Shown one piece after another: positions 52,984 through 63,606 of a stretch of 64,000 nt of DNA. A program made the position numbers and the translations under genes. The notes beneath the pieces were generated by a model. That model saw only the letters and a list, made by a program, of their open reading frames with translations, did not search any database and was not told the DNA's origin. This DNA comes from Cyrtodaria siliqua. Taxonomy: Eukaryota; Mollusca; Bivalvia; Adapedonta; Hiatellidae. Where the stretch lies: assembly GCA_037043455.1 (NCBI GenBank), contig JAWPHD010005078.1, positions 62,001-126,000 on the forward strand, in the 5' to 3' direction. Position 1 is the first letter of the stretch. Each line of letters begins with the position of its first letter.

Positions 52984-54085
52984 CAGGGCTTTTTCAGGGT
53001 TTTTTGGGAAAAAGGCCCCTGCCCAAATTGGGAATTTCTTTTTACGCGGTAAATAGTCAAATTTGGGGAAAACAAATATCGACAAATCAAACCAATTGGG
53101 AAATTTCAACATTTATTATTCTGCTTTACAGCTTAATTTGTCTTGCTTTGCTGTCTCTGAAAGAATTACAGAGCTCTTCAAGAGTTTGTTCAGACAGCTC
53201 TACAGGCCCTTCAATACAAATTCTCATCAAATTTGAGAGTTTGGCCTGGCCAAGGGAGCTTCTCAGAGAAGGGCTATCATTACAAATCTGATCTACTGTA
53301 TCAACGTTTGTAGGTTCATTACAATTCACTGTGTCTGTCGGTGATGTATCAGTAGATGTATGGCCATCATCACCTATCTGGGCCTCAGACACTTGGTCAG
53401 ATTCCGCCGGGCAAGAACTTTCAGGGGCATTTGAAATGTTAGATGTTTTGTTCCACAGAGATTTAAGTGATGGGGTACCCTTGGCATATTTTTTTCTAGG
53501 TCTCTTCGCGTAATATTTACTATTATGCGACATTTTTCGTCAATAACATCACGTGACGAGTTTTCGCGGTGCCCAGTATAAAAGCCGGTACTGCAAATCT
53601 GGTACCGTACGTACCGTTTTTGCTTCATAATTCCTTCCCATTTTATACGCAGTCAAACTATTATGGCGAAAATACTGGTTTATGAAATAAAAATTAATTT
53701 CTGTTTATTTTCAAACCATATATTGACCATAATATAAGTAATCGGGAATGGCGCCGCGATGCATCTTCAACTTGCGGTACGGTATAAAGACCGTTGTCCG
53801 TGTTTTTACACCGGTAATTACATACATAAATTCACGGAAATGTAGTTTTCACAGATCACAGATCAAAAGTAAACAAACGATTCGCGTAATTTGAAAAGTC
53901 TCTTGATTATATGGTTTTTCGTTTATTCATTTGTTTCTATTTTATAAGCAAAAGGTATTTCTGTTGAAATGGGATTTTTTTCCGAGATTGGGAAATTTTT
54001 TCTTGAAATTGGGAAAAATGGTCGCTATTTGGCATTGGGAACGGGGCCGAATATCGGCCCCGTGAGACAGGCTGAAAAAGCCCTG
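52984..54085 (-). mobile_element. hAT-like transposon, 1102 bp, 5-bp target duplication GAGAT (copy h3)
   Basis: CAGGGCTTTTTCAG and CTGAAAAAGCCCTG are exact 14-bp inverted ends flanked by GAGAT (52979-52983 and 54086-54090). The neighbouring tandem unit at about 52800-52830 has the same sequence with one GAGAT and no insert. ATTGGGA/TTGGGGA motifs cluster beside both ends. It encodes the relic transposase at 53126-53533. Confidence 0.85.
53126..53533 (-). CDS. Internally deleted hAT-type transposase ORF, 135 aa
   Basis: The N-terminus (MSHNSKYYAKRPRKKYAKG) is basic and is followed by a Ser/Thr/Asp/Glu-rich stretch. The C-terminal part LSNLMRICIEGPVELS resembles the end of the hAT dimerisation domain (L..L+RI...GP). 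The catalytic RNase H-like region of some 400-500 residues is absent, yet the frame is open throughout and bounded by ATG at 53533 and TAA at 53126. Promoter-proximal sequence lies within the element. It may be a decayed copy or a truncated regulator; family assignment rests on the C-terminus and the element ends. Confidence 0.55.
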   Translation of the reverse strand: MSHNSKYYAKRPRKKYAKGTPSLKSLWNKTSNISNAPESSCPAESDQVSEAQIGDDGHTSTDTSPTDTVNCNEPTNVDTVDQICNDSPSLRSSLGQAKLSNLMRICIEGPVELSEQTLEELCNSFRDSKARQIKL

Positions 54086-54190
54086 GAGATGCAAGCTTAC
54101 ATACAAAACTTTAACCGACGCAGACGACGATTATGACAAAGTGATGACAATTATAGCTTTCTTTTTCATAGAAAAAGTCAACAAACAACA

Positions 54191-55543
54191 TCGTCACATC
54201 ATGAACTTGGGGAGTGTTAAAAAGCACCAAGATTGCGGTGTGTCCTTTTAACTTACATCATGTACATGTAAGATTTATAAAATACAACTAAATAAAACAG
54301 AAAAACATATCCGTAATTTTGTCTCCTAAATCATATTAAAAGGCCAAATCTCACTCCTAGATATCACAAAGGTGGTTTTAAAAACGTGACTAAGCTTTCA
54401 TTTATATTAAAACTGACCAAGTTTGGTTGAGATACTAATGGAAGTGCTAGAGTGATGCCGACAAAAAAAATCTTACCATGATGCAAGCCCGAATTACCAA
54501 TTTTCCTACAATTTATTTATAGAATTTATGAAATATAACTATACACAAATCTGGTTCAAAATAGTCAGTTATAAGTAAACAGAATGAATGCAACAGATGG
54601 AAGTTAATTGGTTGGTTTGTTTTTTGTTTCTTTCACTCCGACGGAGGTGTGTTTTTCCTCTTGAATACTTTGAATCAACTTATTCGTAAAGAAATATATT
54701 TGCCTCCAAAGTTACCATAGTTAATAAACTTGGTAATAACATGGTCCATAAAGTCCAATCCGTAAAACTGCCATGAGCCCGATAATTGTAAGAATGGTTT
54801 CGTTTCAGAATTAAGCATCCATTTTCATTGCTGCAGTAGAACTCAGGATCCTCATTACTCTAATACTCTTCATCTAGAACAATGAATTTCAATCACTTTT
54901 TCTTTGTTATATTGCAGTTTTAACTAATCCATTATGGTTTCTATGTGAAGAATCTCCTTCCAATTCAGGCCTCAATTTACTGGGTGATTTGAGCAAAGTA
55001 GTCATCTATCAACTCTATCAACTGACTTTGCCTTCACCGCACTTCAAAGCAAATGTTCAAGTCGCCGTTATTTCCAGGGTTCCAGTTATCCATAATAATA
55101 TCTGAATTATAAGTAGCTGGCATGTGAATGCATATATGAGTGTACATGCCGATTAAAATTTAGACCATACATATTATATAATAACTCCAATATTTGTCTC
55201 AGCCATTTCAGAACAGAGACTTTTTTGTTTGACTTTCTTGCTTATTTGGCTGGTCAACTTTGAACCGTATGTTTGAACACTTTGAATGCTATTAGACTGC
55301 TTTTATGCATAATGCTTGGTTTCTTTTTTAAATAAAAACTTTAACTCTGCTGAAGTGCTTACAGCCTCAGGCAGTGTTATTTTATTAAGTGTTTGATTCC
55401 TGGACCAGTTCCGCCTGCATGCTTAAGAAGTAAATCTGCGTTGAGGCTACCCTCTGTCTTCTCTAATAACTTGACAAGTCCAGACAGAACAACAATCACA
55501 CGATAATGCCTTTGTCTCTGAAAGAGATGAAAGAAATATTTAA
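54191..55543. other. Stretch without recognised genes
   Basis: AT-rich with no long open frame, repeat ends or tRNA-like folds that I can support. I searched it for the missing TRNT1 exons (a GISGER-type motif) and found none. Confidence 0.45.
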
Positions 55544-56380
55544 AGAAAATGTAGTGCCACAGCCAAACAAGCTCTGTTACTGAGAGTTCTGAAAAACCTG
55601 GAAAAAGGTGAAAGAATTATCAAAATCGGATGATAAACAAAAAAGATTGACCATTTAAAGGTTAACTAAAGCGAATATGGGAGCCGCCATTTTTAGAACT
55701 ATGACGTCATAGTTCCATATTACCATATATGGAATATTGATAAATATCATTTAAAATGAAGAAAATCACTGCAAATGAACGAATTTTTTTACTGGTGATA
55801 TAAAGCATTATTGCCATTAAGGCCTAAAAAAAAAACATGTGTGTTTCTGGTTTCACCCTGTCAAAAAGTTAGAGTAGGTAGGTAGGAAAAAGTTGTTTTT
55901 TTAGATATTTTTTTTATATTTATTGTTCGCATATAATAATATTATGCCATTTTTGTACTAAGGCAACTTTTAGATAACCTTTGCAATCCAGATTAGATGC
56001 TTAACAACTCTGGCTAATAAAATTATCATTTGAATAAAAAAAAAAAACGCTAAAAATATTTAGGGTCGGCGGTGATAAAGTAGGGTCGGTCGGGAAACCG
56101 GAAACGCACGTTTTTTTATTAGGCCTAAGTATTACATATTTTTCATACAGTTTTTCCCTATAAATCAGTAAATTTTCATATTTATAAATATTCCATATAT
56201 GGTCATTTAGAACCGTGATGTCATAGCTCTCAAAATGGCCACTCCCATATCCGTTTCAACAGAAAGTTCAAATGATCATATCTTCTTAGTTTATTATCCG
56301 ATTTTGATTCTTTCACCTTTATTCAATTTTTTCAGAACTCTCAATTATAAAGATGGTTTGGCTGAGGCGCTACATTCCCT
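55544..56380. mobile_element. TTAA-flanked MITE, copy K3, with nested insertion
   Basis: TTAA precedes AGAAAATGTAGTGCC and follows GGCGCTACATTCCCT. Inner inverted blocks pair (GAGAGTTCTGAAAAA, ATATTCCATATATGGT, CTATGACGTCATAG against TGATGTCATAGCTC). A 305-bp element sits in its middle. Confidence 0.75.
55821..56125. mobile_element. PIF/Harbinger-like MITE nested in K3
   Basis: TAA flanks both ends (55818-55820, 56126-56128). The ends are GGCCTAAAAAAAAAACATG with GTGTTTC and CGCACGTTTTTTTATTAGGCC. K2 at 4198-4536 has the uninterrupted centre ATTGCCATTAATTATAC. The interior has TAGGGTCGGC and GTAGGTAGGTAGG. Related debris at 29299. Confidence 0.82.
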
Positions 56381-56399
56381 TTAATTTATACAATTCATA

Positions 56400-56765
56400 A
56401 TTTTGCATTACAGAGAGATTGAGATTTTATTTTATTTTCAGTAGGTGATAAAATTTGTGTTACTCGGTTTTTATCCTTAGGTTCTATAGTAAAATAAAAA
56501 TCTTTGGCAGAGTAAAAAGACGATAATTTTCAAGATTTTGATCTTAAAAGATACATATATTGAATCAATTTGCATGAATGTGTATGAAATAGGCAGGGTT
56601 TTAAAAGAATCACACTGTAGATACCTTAATTTTAACAGTAAACTTGGTTGAACATCAAGGATAAAGACCAAGTTTATTACCTACCAGAATGTATTGGTTA
56701 TGTCTTATTCCTGGACACTGATTGGTCAGTTTTTTTGATGATGCTCTATCAAAATTATGAATTAT
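56400..56765 (+). repeat. Dispersed repeat R, copy R3
   Basis: Closest to R2: GTGTTACTCGGTTTTTATCC, ACTTGGTTGAACATCAAGGA and TTGATGATGCTCTATCAAAA. It directly follows the K3 element. Confidence 0.8.
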
Positions 56766-56809
56766 TCTTATTCTGCAGTAGTGTGTGTGTGTGCCTGTAC
56801 CTAACCCCC

Positions 56810-57093
56810 TAGTTTTTAGGCTTCCAATTTAATACATTATATAAATTGAACATGAGTTTAACAGCTTTGGTCATATGGCGACTTTTCCAGCTTTCATTAA
56901 TGGAGGAAGACCAAAGGTCAAAGGTGCCCCTCCAGTTACGGGCACCGCAGAAGAACCAATGATGTTCCGCAAGCCGGCTGGATATCTTCCTCACATAAAG
57001 ATTCCTTGGCCCATGAGGGATCGAACTTATACAGCAGTGTGGGGCAAATGATTTCAAGTCAAGAAACTACCCACTCGACCAAGGACGCCCCAC
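56810..57093 (-). mobile_element. SINE with tRNA-Ser-like head, family S3
   Basis: The complement starts GGGGCGTCCTTGGTCGAGTG, GACTTGAAATC (TGA anticodon loop), a long variable arm, then AAGTTCGATCCCTCATGGGC. The body has CCAGCCGGCTTGCGGAACAT and GGTGCCCGTAACTGGAGGGG. Class II tRNA-like head typical of Ser/Leu. The acceptor stem is unpaired with the body, so a retroposon. Confidence 0.8.
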
Positions 57094-57114
57094 TACTTAC
57101 ATGTCAGTTTCGAC

Positions 57115-57250
57115 TTGACCCACTAGCCCAACGCCCGGGGCTAGTAAACTGTCATTCGGGCTACTGAATTTTTATTTAAGTAGTCGGCCTAAAGAAAAAT
57201 GTATGGGTTTTCTTTGAGTATATAAAAATTCGGGCTAGTGACATAAATTA
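57115..57250 (+). repeat. GGGCTAG-family repeat, copy 2
   Basis: CCCGGGGCTAGTAAACTGTC, TTCGGGCTACTGAATTTTTA and ATTCGGGCTAGTGACAT. Same order as 61757-61905. Confidence 0.7.
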
Positions 57251-57404
57251 ATTCAAAGACTGGATATGTACATGTAGCTGCAGCTCTAAAATGTTGACGA
57301 TTAACCGTATACCCCGTTTAAAATGCTTTCAATCCCGTACTTCCTAAAGAAAATGAACTCATCAGTGCTATATATTAGGAGTTACCGTTTACAGCCTAGC
57401 ATCA

Positions 57405-57640
57405 ATTGTAAAGGGGAACATTAAACAAATATATATATTGAAATCTTGAAGTCTCAAAATCGCATCAATTTTAAAGGGGAACATTAAAAAATACATTGTA
57501 TATATATTGAAATCTTGAAGTCTCAAAATCACAAGGGCAAAAAAAAGTCACACATTTTAATACCGGGTATAATATATCCAACCGTTTTACCGTTCCTATG
57601 AAATTATTATTAAAATGTGTGACTTTTGTTTTCTACCTTG
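57405..57640. repeat. 66-bp duplication followed by an inverted repeat
   Basis: GCATCAATTNTAAAGGGGAA with ATATTGAAATCTTGAAGTCT occurs twice (57405-57530). Then AAGTCACACATTTTAAT faces ATTAAAATGTGTGACTT (57547-57625). Confidence 0.7.
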
Positions 57641-57773
57641 TGACTTTAATTTAACAATATACACCAGGAATTTTGAGAAAGTCGATTTTTGCAATTCATA
57701 ATTATTAATTAATTACTTAGCAATAAAATGTAATACCCATTTTAATCTACTGCTGCATTTTCATTGATCGCCT

Positions 57774-57774
<1 letters not shown>

Positions 57775-57805
<31 letters not shown>

Positions 57806-57900
57806 GTTTATCTAGATGTAAATGGAGAGGGAGTCTGGAATGTTCATTCTTGTTGGCGCCATATAACCTTTTTTTGAGTTGGAATGCCATAAAACTCCAA
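57775..57900 (+). repeat. (TA)n tract and S6 retroposon 3' end
   Basis: (TA)11 is followed by TCTAGATGTAAATGGAGAGG, GGAATGTTCATTCTTG, TTGGCGCCATA and CATAAAACTCCAATTCAATT, the 3' tail of family S6. Confidence 0.6.
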
Positions 57901-58205
57901 TTCAATTAAATCTAAACAATTTCAATTTGCTTATAAAAATAATAAAAATTACTTCTTGTGATTTTATTCAAGTTGTATATCTCCTTATAATTTAATATGT
58001 ACAATAATAAAGATTAAGTGGTCATCATTGGAGCTGGAAAAAACAACAAAGTTTTTTGTAAACCCAAGTTTATAAAATACACGAACAATCCTAGTTAAAT
58101 TACAGCGCATTGGTAAATCCCAGTTAAATTTTAGCTCATTAAATTAGTGATGATTGTAGTTTCTGCTTGTGCTTTGGCTCAAATATTTGGAAACTTGCAC
58201 TTGGC
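57901..58205. other. Stretch without recognised features
   Basis: AT-rich, nothing supportable. Confidence 0.4.
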
Positions 58206-58690
58206 CAGGGCTGTCTTTTGGGCCGTTATTCGGCCCCAGTCCCCCACCTGAAAAGTATCTTATTTTCCCCCACCTCAGTGTCCAAATTCCCCCCTTGAAA
58301 AAAAAAAGAAAAGAATTTTAAGAGAACTAAGTGTTAATTGTGCTCCTGTTGAAGAAAGTAGAACAAAGTAAATGACATAACTGTCATTGGTACTTTTTGA
58401 ACATAGTCTAACTCTTACAGCTAGTCAACATACATATTTTTTAAGTCTGTTTTGAACCCATTTATTGTTAAATGTATATTGGTTGGCATAAGTCCTTGCT
58501 TTATTTGTCTATTTAGTGTTATATATCTATTTAATCAGCATGATTTCATTTTATATTGATGATATCATAATGTGTTATGGATGTTTGAACTTTCATGCAA
58601 AATTCTCCCTTTTACTGAAATTCACGCGAAAATTCCCCCTTCTGAGGGACCCGGCCGGACCCATTCCCCCATGGTAGAAAGACAGCCCTG
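58206..58690. mobile_element. hAT-like MITE, 5-bp target duplication TTGGC (copy h2)
   Basis: CAGGGCTGTCTTT and AAAGACAGCCCTG ends flanked by TTGGC (58201-58205, 58691-58695). In complement it matches h1 (30041-30595) over most of its length, including GAACTTTCATGC and TATTGATGATATCATAATGT. No coding frame. Confidence 0.85.
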
Positions 58691-58833
58691 TTGGCAATGA
58701 CAAAATTACTGAAATGAATGTAAAAGCATTTTGTAACATTGAATGAGAATAAAACGTGAAACTGACAAGTCATGGTATTTGCTATTGGTCAAAATGTAAT
58801 GAATGAGCCTCAAACTGACTCCTTATTTACCAC

Positions 58834-59740
58834 AATCTCATTAAAATCAGACTCTTTATCGCGCTATGATACTCTATATTACAAGGATCTAAGAACTCTC
58901 CATTGGAGGTCACATCAGATTGACCTTACAATTAGCCAATCAGATTTCAGCCTACAAAATTGTTCAGTATAGAACGATGTGGAGCAGTCTATGCTCGGTA
59001 TTGAAAGAGACGATGTCCGTACTTACTTAGCTTATAATCACCAAATAATTAACATGTCGCCAGTTGTCAATCATTTATCCATTTCAACCAATCAAACCAG
59101 AATGATACTTCCGACAAACAACAGCACGTATATAAAGCACGTGCAACTATGTTATATAAACTATTGTCAATATACTCCGACATCAACAAAGGGGCGGAGA
59201 TATCTAAGTACTGGCGACATGTCAATTGCGTTGACAAACATAATACACCAACCATTATTGAATATTTACTGAAAAAAAGATTGTTGACGGAATTTAAGTG
59301 GTACAAAAAAAAATACCGATTCGTGGGATTGAACCCACACTAAAATGACACCGCGGGTCATCAGTCGGTGGAATATATATTTTCAAAACACGCAGCGCCC
59401 ATGATTTTCTTTGTATCTTGATATGAAATGTGCCATTTAGTGCATTTCTTTTAATTCATCGCGCAATGGGGATTATCCACAGTAACACATGAAGACGTTA
59501 TCTTTATTCGGATAAACATGTAGATCTACATGTACGACAGTGGATTTTCGTTCACTCCAAGGTCATCTGAGATGCATATGAAACACACGATTTCATTGGT
59601 TGAATTTAGTTGATCTTATCATGAATATTGATTAGATGAAAGGTCGATCTGACGTGACCTACGTGTACAAGGGAGTGGTCAGATCCTATAGTGGAGAGTA
59701 TCAAAGCGTAATTAAATTAGGTCATGATTTTATTTACCAT
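58834..59740. mobile_element. Long relative of the 99-bp MITE at 3455
   Basis: The left end AATCTCATTAAAATCAGAC and GCGCTATGATACTC match 3455. The right side has GGAGAGTATCAAAGCGTAAT and GGTCATGATTTTA, decayed at the extreme end. A tRNA-like T arm in complement (GTGGGTTCAATCCCAC) lies near 59320. No coding frame recognised. Confidence 0.5.
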
Positions 59741-60184
59741 GAAATCCATTCTGCACAGTAACATGAAGCCATATAAATCTAGCATTATAATATACACCAT
59801 GGTTTACTAAAACCATTTTAAACCTGATTTCATGAAAAAATCTAGGATACAGCGAATTCAATTTTTTTTTTTTTTTTACATTTTTATTATTGTCTAACAT
59901 TTTTAAATTTGTTGATATTGCGTTATATTTTTTTTTTTAAATTAACTGTTATTCAGATTTCAACTAATGGGGTGTGCAAATGACATTTCTGAAAAATTAC
60001 TTGATTTATGACCATCAATCACCCTGTGATGGGATGTGATTACATAACATAATCTATACCAGAGATAAGCAAGCATTCAAGTGACAAGGGTTTTATTGCA
60101 CCACACTCCCTCCAGGCAAGATTTGATTACATAATCAGTTCTGACATGTAAGACACAGGCTCTGTGTACATTATGAACTACTAG
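59741..60184. other. Stretch without recognised features
   Basis: T-rich (two runs of ten or more T) single-copy-looking sequence. Confidence 0.4.
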
Positions 60185-60191
60185 GTGCCAT

Positions 60192-61042
60192 CAGGGAGTA
60201 CGTTATAGGGAGGAGAAATTATAGGGAGGAGAAACGGGCTCGTTTTGCCGATTTATGTTGTCGCGCATGTGTTTCACTACTCCGTGAAAATGACTATTTT
60301 CCGGTTGTTTCGCGAGTGTGTGAAAAACAGCAAATTCTTATAAATTATTACACTTACAAACTCAATAAAGGTGCTAAATGTAAACATAAGTATTATTTAT
60401 TTACATTGTGTCCTCTGATACAGAGCGTGTATTTGTTTGCATGTTTAAAACCACATTTTACCAGACGGTTCCGTGTAACAAAGATGGCGCCACTCTGCGC
60501 CAAATAAACGATGGTGACAGTGTATAGCTATTGTAAACGAGATACGAGACTACGGGTTATTTAGGCATTAATAATAATAAAAAGTGAATAGTAAACATAT
60601 TTATCTTTGTAAAGAAGGTAATTGCATGGTGGTGATTATAAGACAAAGCCTAAAAAGAGGTGATGAAAATGTGCCTTTTGAGATATCAGCTAAATTTTTA
60701 ATTTTATAGAATTAAAAAGGGTGTGGAGCTATTGCAAACGAGATACGAAGTATGGGTTATATTAGGCATTAATAATAACAAAAATTGAATAGTAGACATA
60801 TTTATCTTTGTCAAGAATGTAATTTCGTGATGTTGATTATAACAGAAAGCCGTAAAAAGGGGCTGTAAAAACTGCCTTATTTGAGATGTTGGCTGAATTT
60901 TTAACTTTTCAAATGTAACGCGCTTACGATTGATTTACCTGTATCGATAAAATAGTAAATGGCGGCGTTCTAGCGCGACAACATAAATCGATAAACTAGA
61001 GCGTTAATGAACCCGTTTCTCCTCCCTATAACGTACTCCCTG
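60192..61042. mobile_element. TIR element, 851 bp, 7-bp target duplication GTGCCAT
   Basis: CAGGGAGTACGTTATAGGGA with GGAGAAACGGG is repeated inverted at the right. The left end has a 16-bp internal repeat (TTATAGGGAGGAGAA). GTGCCAT flanks both sides. Inside, a roughly 200-bp block is tandemly duplicated (from about 60528 and 60728; GAGATACGA, TTATCTTTGT, GATTATAA). No transposase. Superfamily unresolved. Confidence 0.75.
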
Positions 61043-61049
61043 GTGCCAT

Positions 61050-61756
61050 TAGCAGGCATAATTTTGTGTTTAGTAAACAGTTAAAGAAAAAACAGTTTTT
61101 ATTTACACACTTTTAGGTAGCATACATAAATACCCAAATATAAATACCAGAGAGCTCTAAGATAAGAATTTTAATATTATTCTTTTTATTACCATTTTTT
61201 ATATATATATAATTATTATAAAACAATTTTTACTCCAAATAATTTTTTTCTGATCAATATGTTATTACCCTTCATTTGTTTACATATTGCTTTTTTGCTT
61301 TTGTTACTCAGAATTATTCTAAAGTTTATGGTTTCAACTAAATTGTCAAATTTTGTGTTTGCGTATGTTTGTGTTTTCTTTTTTACTTTACAACACAAAC
61401 AAACAATTGACTCAAAAAAAAACGTCTTTATTCATGGAAAGATAACTCGTAATTTTATTTACGCTGTGATCGATATTGATACATTTTCCATCCGAGAACG
61501 GCGTTACGCTTTTACCTGACGGTATGTTTTCGTATTATCTGAACGGATATAAATACATGGACAAGATTGCAGTACCTATTAATTTAATATACATTATTTC
61601 AACACAGTTAAACTGAGTTTAACATAAACATCAAACCTTTCTATAATTTAAAATGCTTGCTTGACAATTTTGTCATGCATAGATTTTTTCTGAATATGTT
61701 CAAATAGTAAATAAACCTATTCTACATCTACACACCAGTGACAAGCAGTCTTCAAA
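61050..61756. other. Stretch without recognised features
   Basis: AT-rich. The 86-codon frame at 61259-61519 is hydrophobic in its first third, but lacks support and overlaps an antisense frame. Confidence 0.4.
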
Positions 61757-61905
61757 TTAACCCATTAGCCCCAAGTCCGGGGCTGAGTAAACTGTCATTC
61801 GGGCTAGTGATTTATTTAAATTTATATAGTCGGGCTTAAGGAAAATGTACGGGTTTTCATGGAGTATATATAAGAATTCGGGCTAGTGACATGAAAATTT
61901 TAATT
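61757..61905 (+). repeat. GGGCTAG-family repeat, copy 3
   Basis: AACCCATTAGCCCCAAGTCC, GAGTAAACTGTCATTCGGGC and GAATTCGGGCTAGTGACATG. Confidence 0.7.
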
Positions 61906-61929
61906 CAAAGACTAGACAAGTCGAGGGCT

Positions 61930-62215
61930 CGGCGCAAGACTATGGTAACTGCACTTTTTGTCAAAATGACTTTTTCAGGTTTTTGGAAGTACTTTAGTCA
62001 TTTACATAACCTGACAAAATATTATAGAAATATGTTAAGGTTTATTTGAAAATTCTAGAAAATGCAATACTATTGTAACTGAATTTGATATTTTTTTTAA
62101 CGCAATACTATTGTATGTAGACTTACAAAAGTATTGCACTTGAAAAAACACAATAGCTGTATCGTAAGTATTGTGCAAGACTATGGCAACTGCATAGTAT
62201 TGCATGGAAAATGTA
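61930..62215. repeat. Interspersed copies of a GCAAKACTATKG motif
   Basis: GCAAGACTATGGTAACTGCA-like sequence occurs at about 61934, 62064 (GCAATACTATTGTAACTG), 62101 and 62173, with inverted pieces (AAGTATTGCAC) between. Short and degenerate; origin unknown. Confidence 0.5.
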
Positions 62216-62689
62216 TTGCATGAAAATGTTTTTTTTTTAATAAATAATATAAAATGGAACCAAAGGTATAAAAAAACACTTTCTTGCCAAAAAATAATGT
62301 GTCCCTATTTAAAAAATATAATATAAATATATTAAAATATAAAAAATTAAAAAAAAACTTAAAAAAAACTTTGGATTTTGACCAAGTTTTTGATATTTTA
62401 TAAGATTTTTTTTAAGAGGAACTGAACTTAAAACGTATGTATATCGTTTTCATTTTTTGGAAGCCTTACAGTAAATCCCAATACAGTATAAAATGAACAT
62501 TTTATTATATAAACAATTAACTAAAATAAGATTGGGTGTTTTTTTTTGCCTATGTTGAGGTATTAAATAAAGTAACTGTTATGTCAGTTTCTGATGATGA
62601 AGAATCTGCATTGTCTGTTTCTATTTCTGATGAAAATAGTCTTGTTTGATTTGACCAGTCCTAACCATTCTGAAAATAGTTTAAATTGA

Positions 62690-63440
62690 CAATCGATGTA
62701 AAAATCCTGCCAATATTGATACAGTTCATTCGAGTCGCATAGTCAGGAGGGTGGTAGCACTGATACAGTTCAGTCCGGGTTGCATAGTCATGGGGTTGGT
62801 AGCACTGATACAGTTCTGTCTGAGTCGCAAAGTCAAGGTTGTGGTAGCACTGATACAGTCCAATCCAGGACACATAGTCAGGGGGTTGGTAGCACTGAAC
62901 CAGTTCAGTCTGAGTCGCAAAGTTAAGGTTGTGGTAGCACTGATACAGTTCAGTCCGGGTCGCATAGTCAGGGGGTTGGTAGCACTGATACAGTTCATTC
63001 TGAGTCGCAAAGTCAAGGTTGTGGTAGCACTGATACAGTTCAGTCCAGGTTGCATAGTCAAGAGAGTGGTAGCACAGATACAGTTCAGTCCGGATCATAT
63101 AGTCGGTGGGGTGGTAGCACAGATACAGTTCAGTGTGAGTCGCAAAGTCTAGGGGGTGGTAGCACAGATACAGTTCAGTCTGAGTCGCAAAGTCAAGGGG
63201 GTGGTAGCACAGATACAGTTCAGTCTGAGTCGCAAAGTCAAGGGGGTGGTAGCACTGATACAGTTCAGTCTGAGTCGCAAAGTCAAGAGGGTGGTAGCAT
63301 TGATACAGTTCAGTCTGAGTCGCAAAGTCATGGGGGTGGTAGCACTGATACAGTTCAGTCAGAGTCGCATAGTCATGGGAGTGGTAGCACTGATACAGTT
63401 CAGTCTGAGTCACATAATGAACCAGGACATTCAAGAAACA
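62690..63440 (+). repeat. 45-bp minisatellite, about 16 copies, open in several frames
   Basis: The unit GGTGGTAGCACTGATACAGT plus TCAGTCTGAGTCGCAAAGTCAAGGG repeats. The plus frame from 63050 reads GGGSTDTVQSESQSQ repeats to 63448. The same frame is broken upstream by a TAA near 62921 and a 1-bp deletion near 62731. The minus frame 63434-62661 (257 codons, TELYQCYHP repeats) is uninterrupted. Period divisible by three explains the openness. Whether any frame is translated is undecided; see the transposon relic just downstream. Confidence 0.85.
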
Positions 63441-63606
63441 GGAAGTAGGTTACAAATGACATAGGTACAAAGAGTAGGGAAAGAAAAGAAATCCAACAAA
63501 ATGAAAAATAAACATTTCAAAACAAAATCGAAACTCTAAGCATAAGTGACCAAATGGTTGCAACTGCACATAAAAAGAGAAATTCTGTTGGGATTTGCCA
63601 AAATGA

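Larger units (their letters stand above)
52680..54190 (+). repeat. ~150-bp tandem repeat interrupted by a hAT-like element
   Basis: Units contain AAAAGGGGCCATAA, GCAAGAGGT/GCATGAGTTATAGA, CTCTATGATGT, TAAAGTAGTTTCGGAGAT and GCTTACATACAAAACTTTAAC. The second unit is split at GAGAT by the element 52984-54085 and resumes at 54086. Confidence 0.75.

Noticed and set aside
56809..57057. 82-codon minus-strand ORF
   Set aside because: Reads through the body of SINE S3.
62661..63434. 257-codon minus-strand ORF, longest in the window
   Set aside because: Made of 15-residue repeats dictated by a 45-bp minisatellite without stops in several frames. No protein-like evidence, so not called as a gene.
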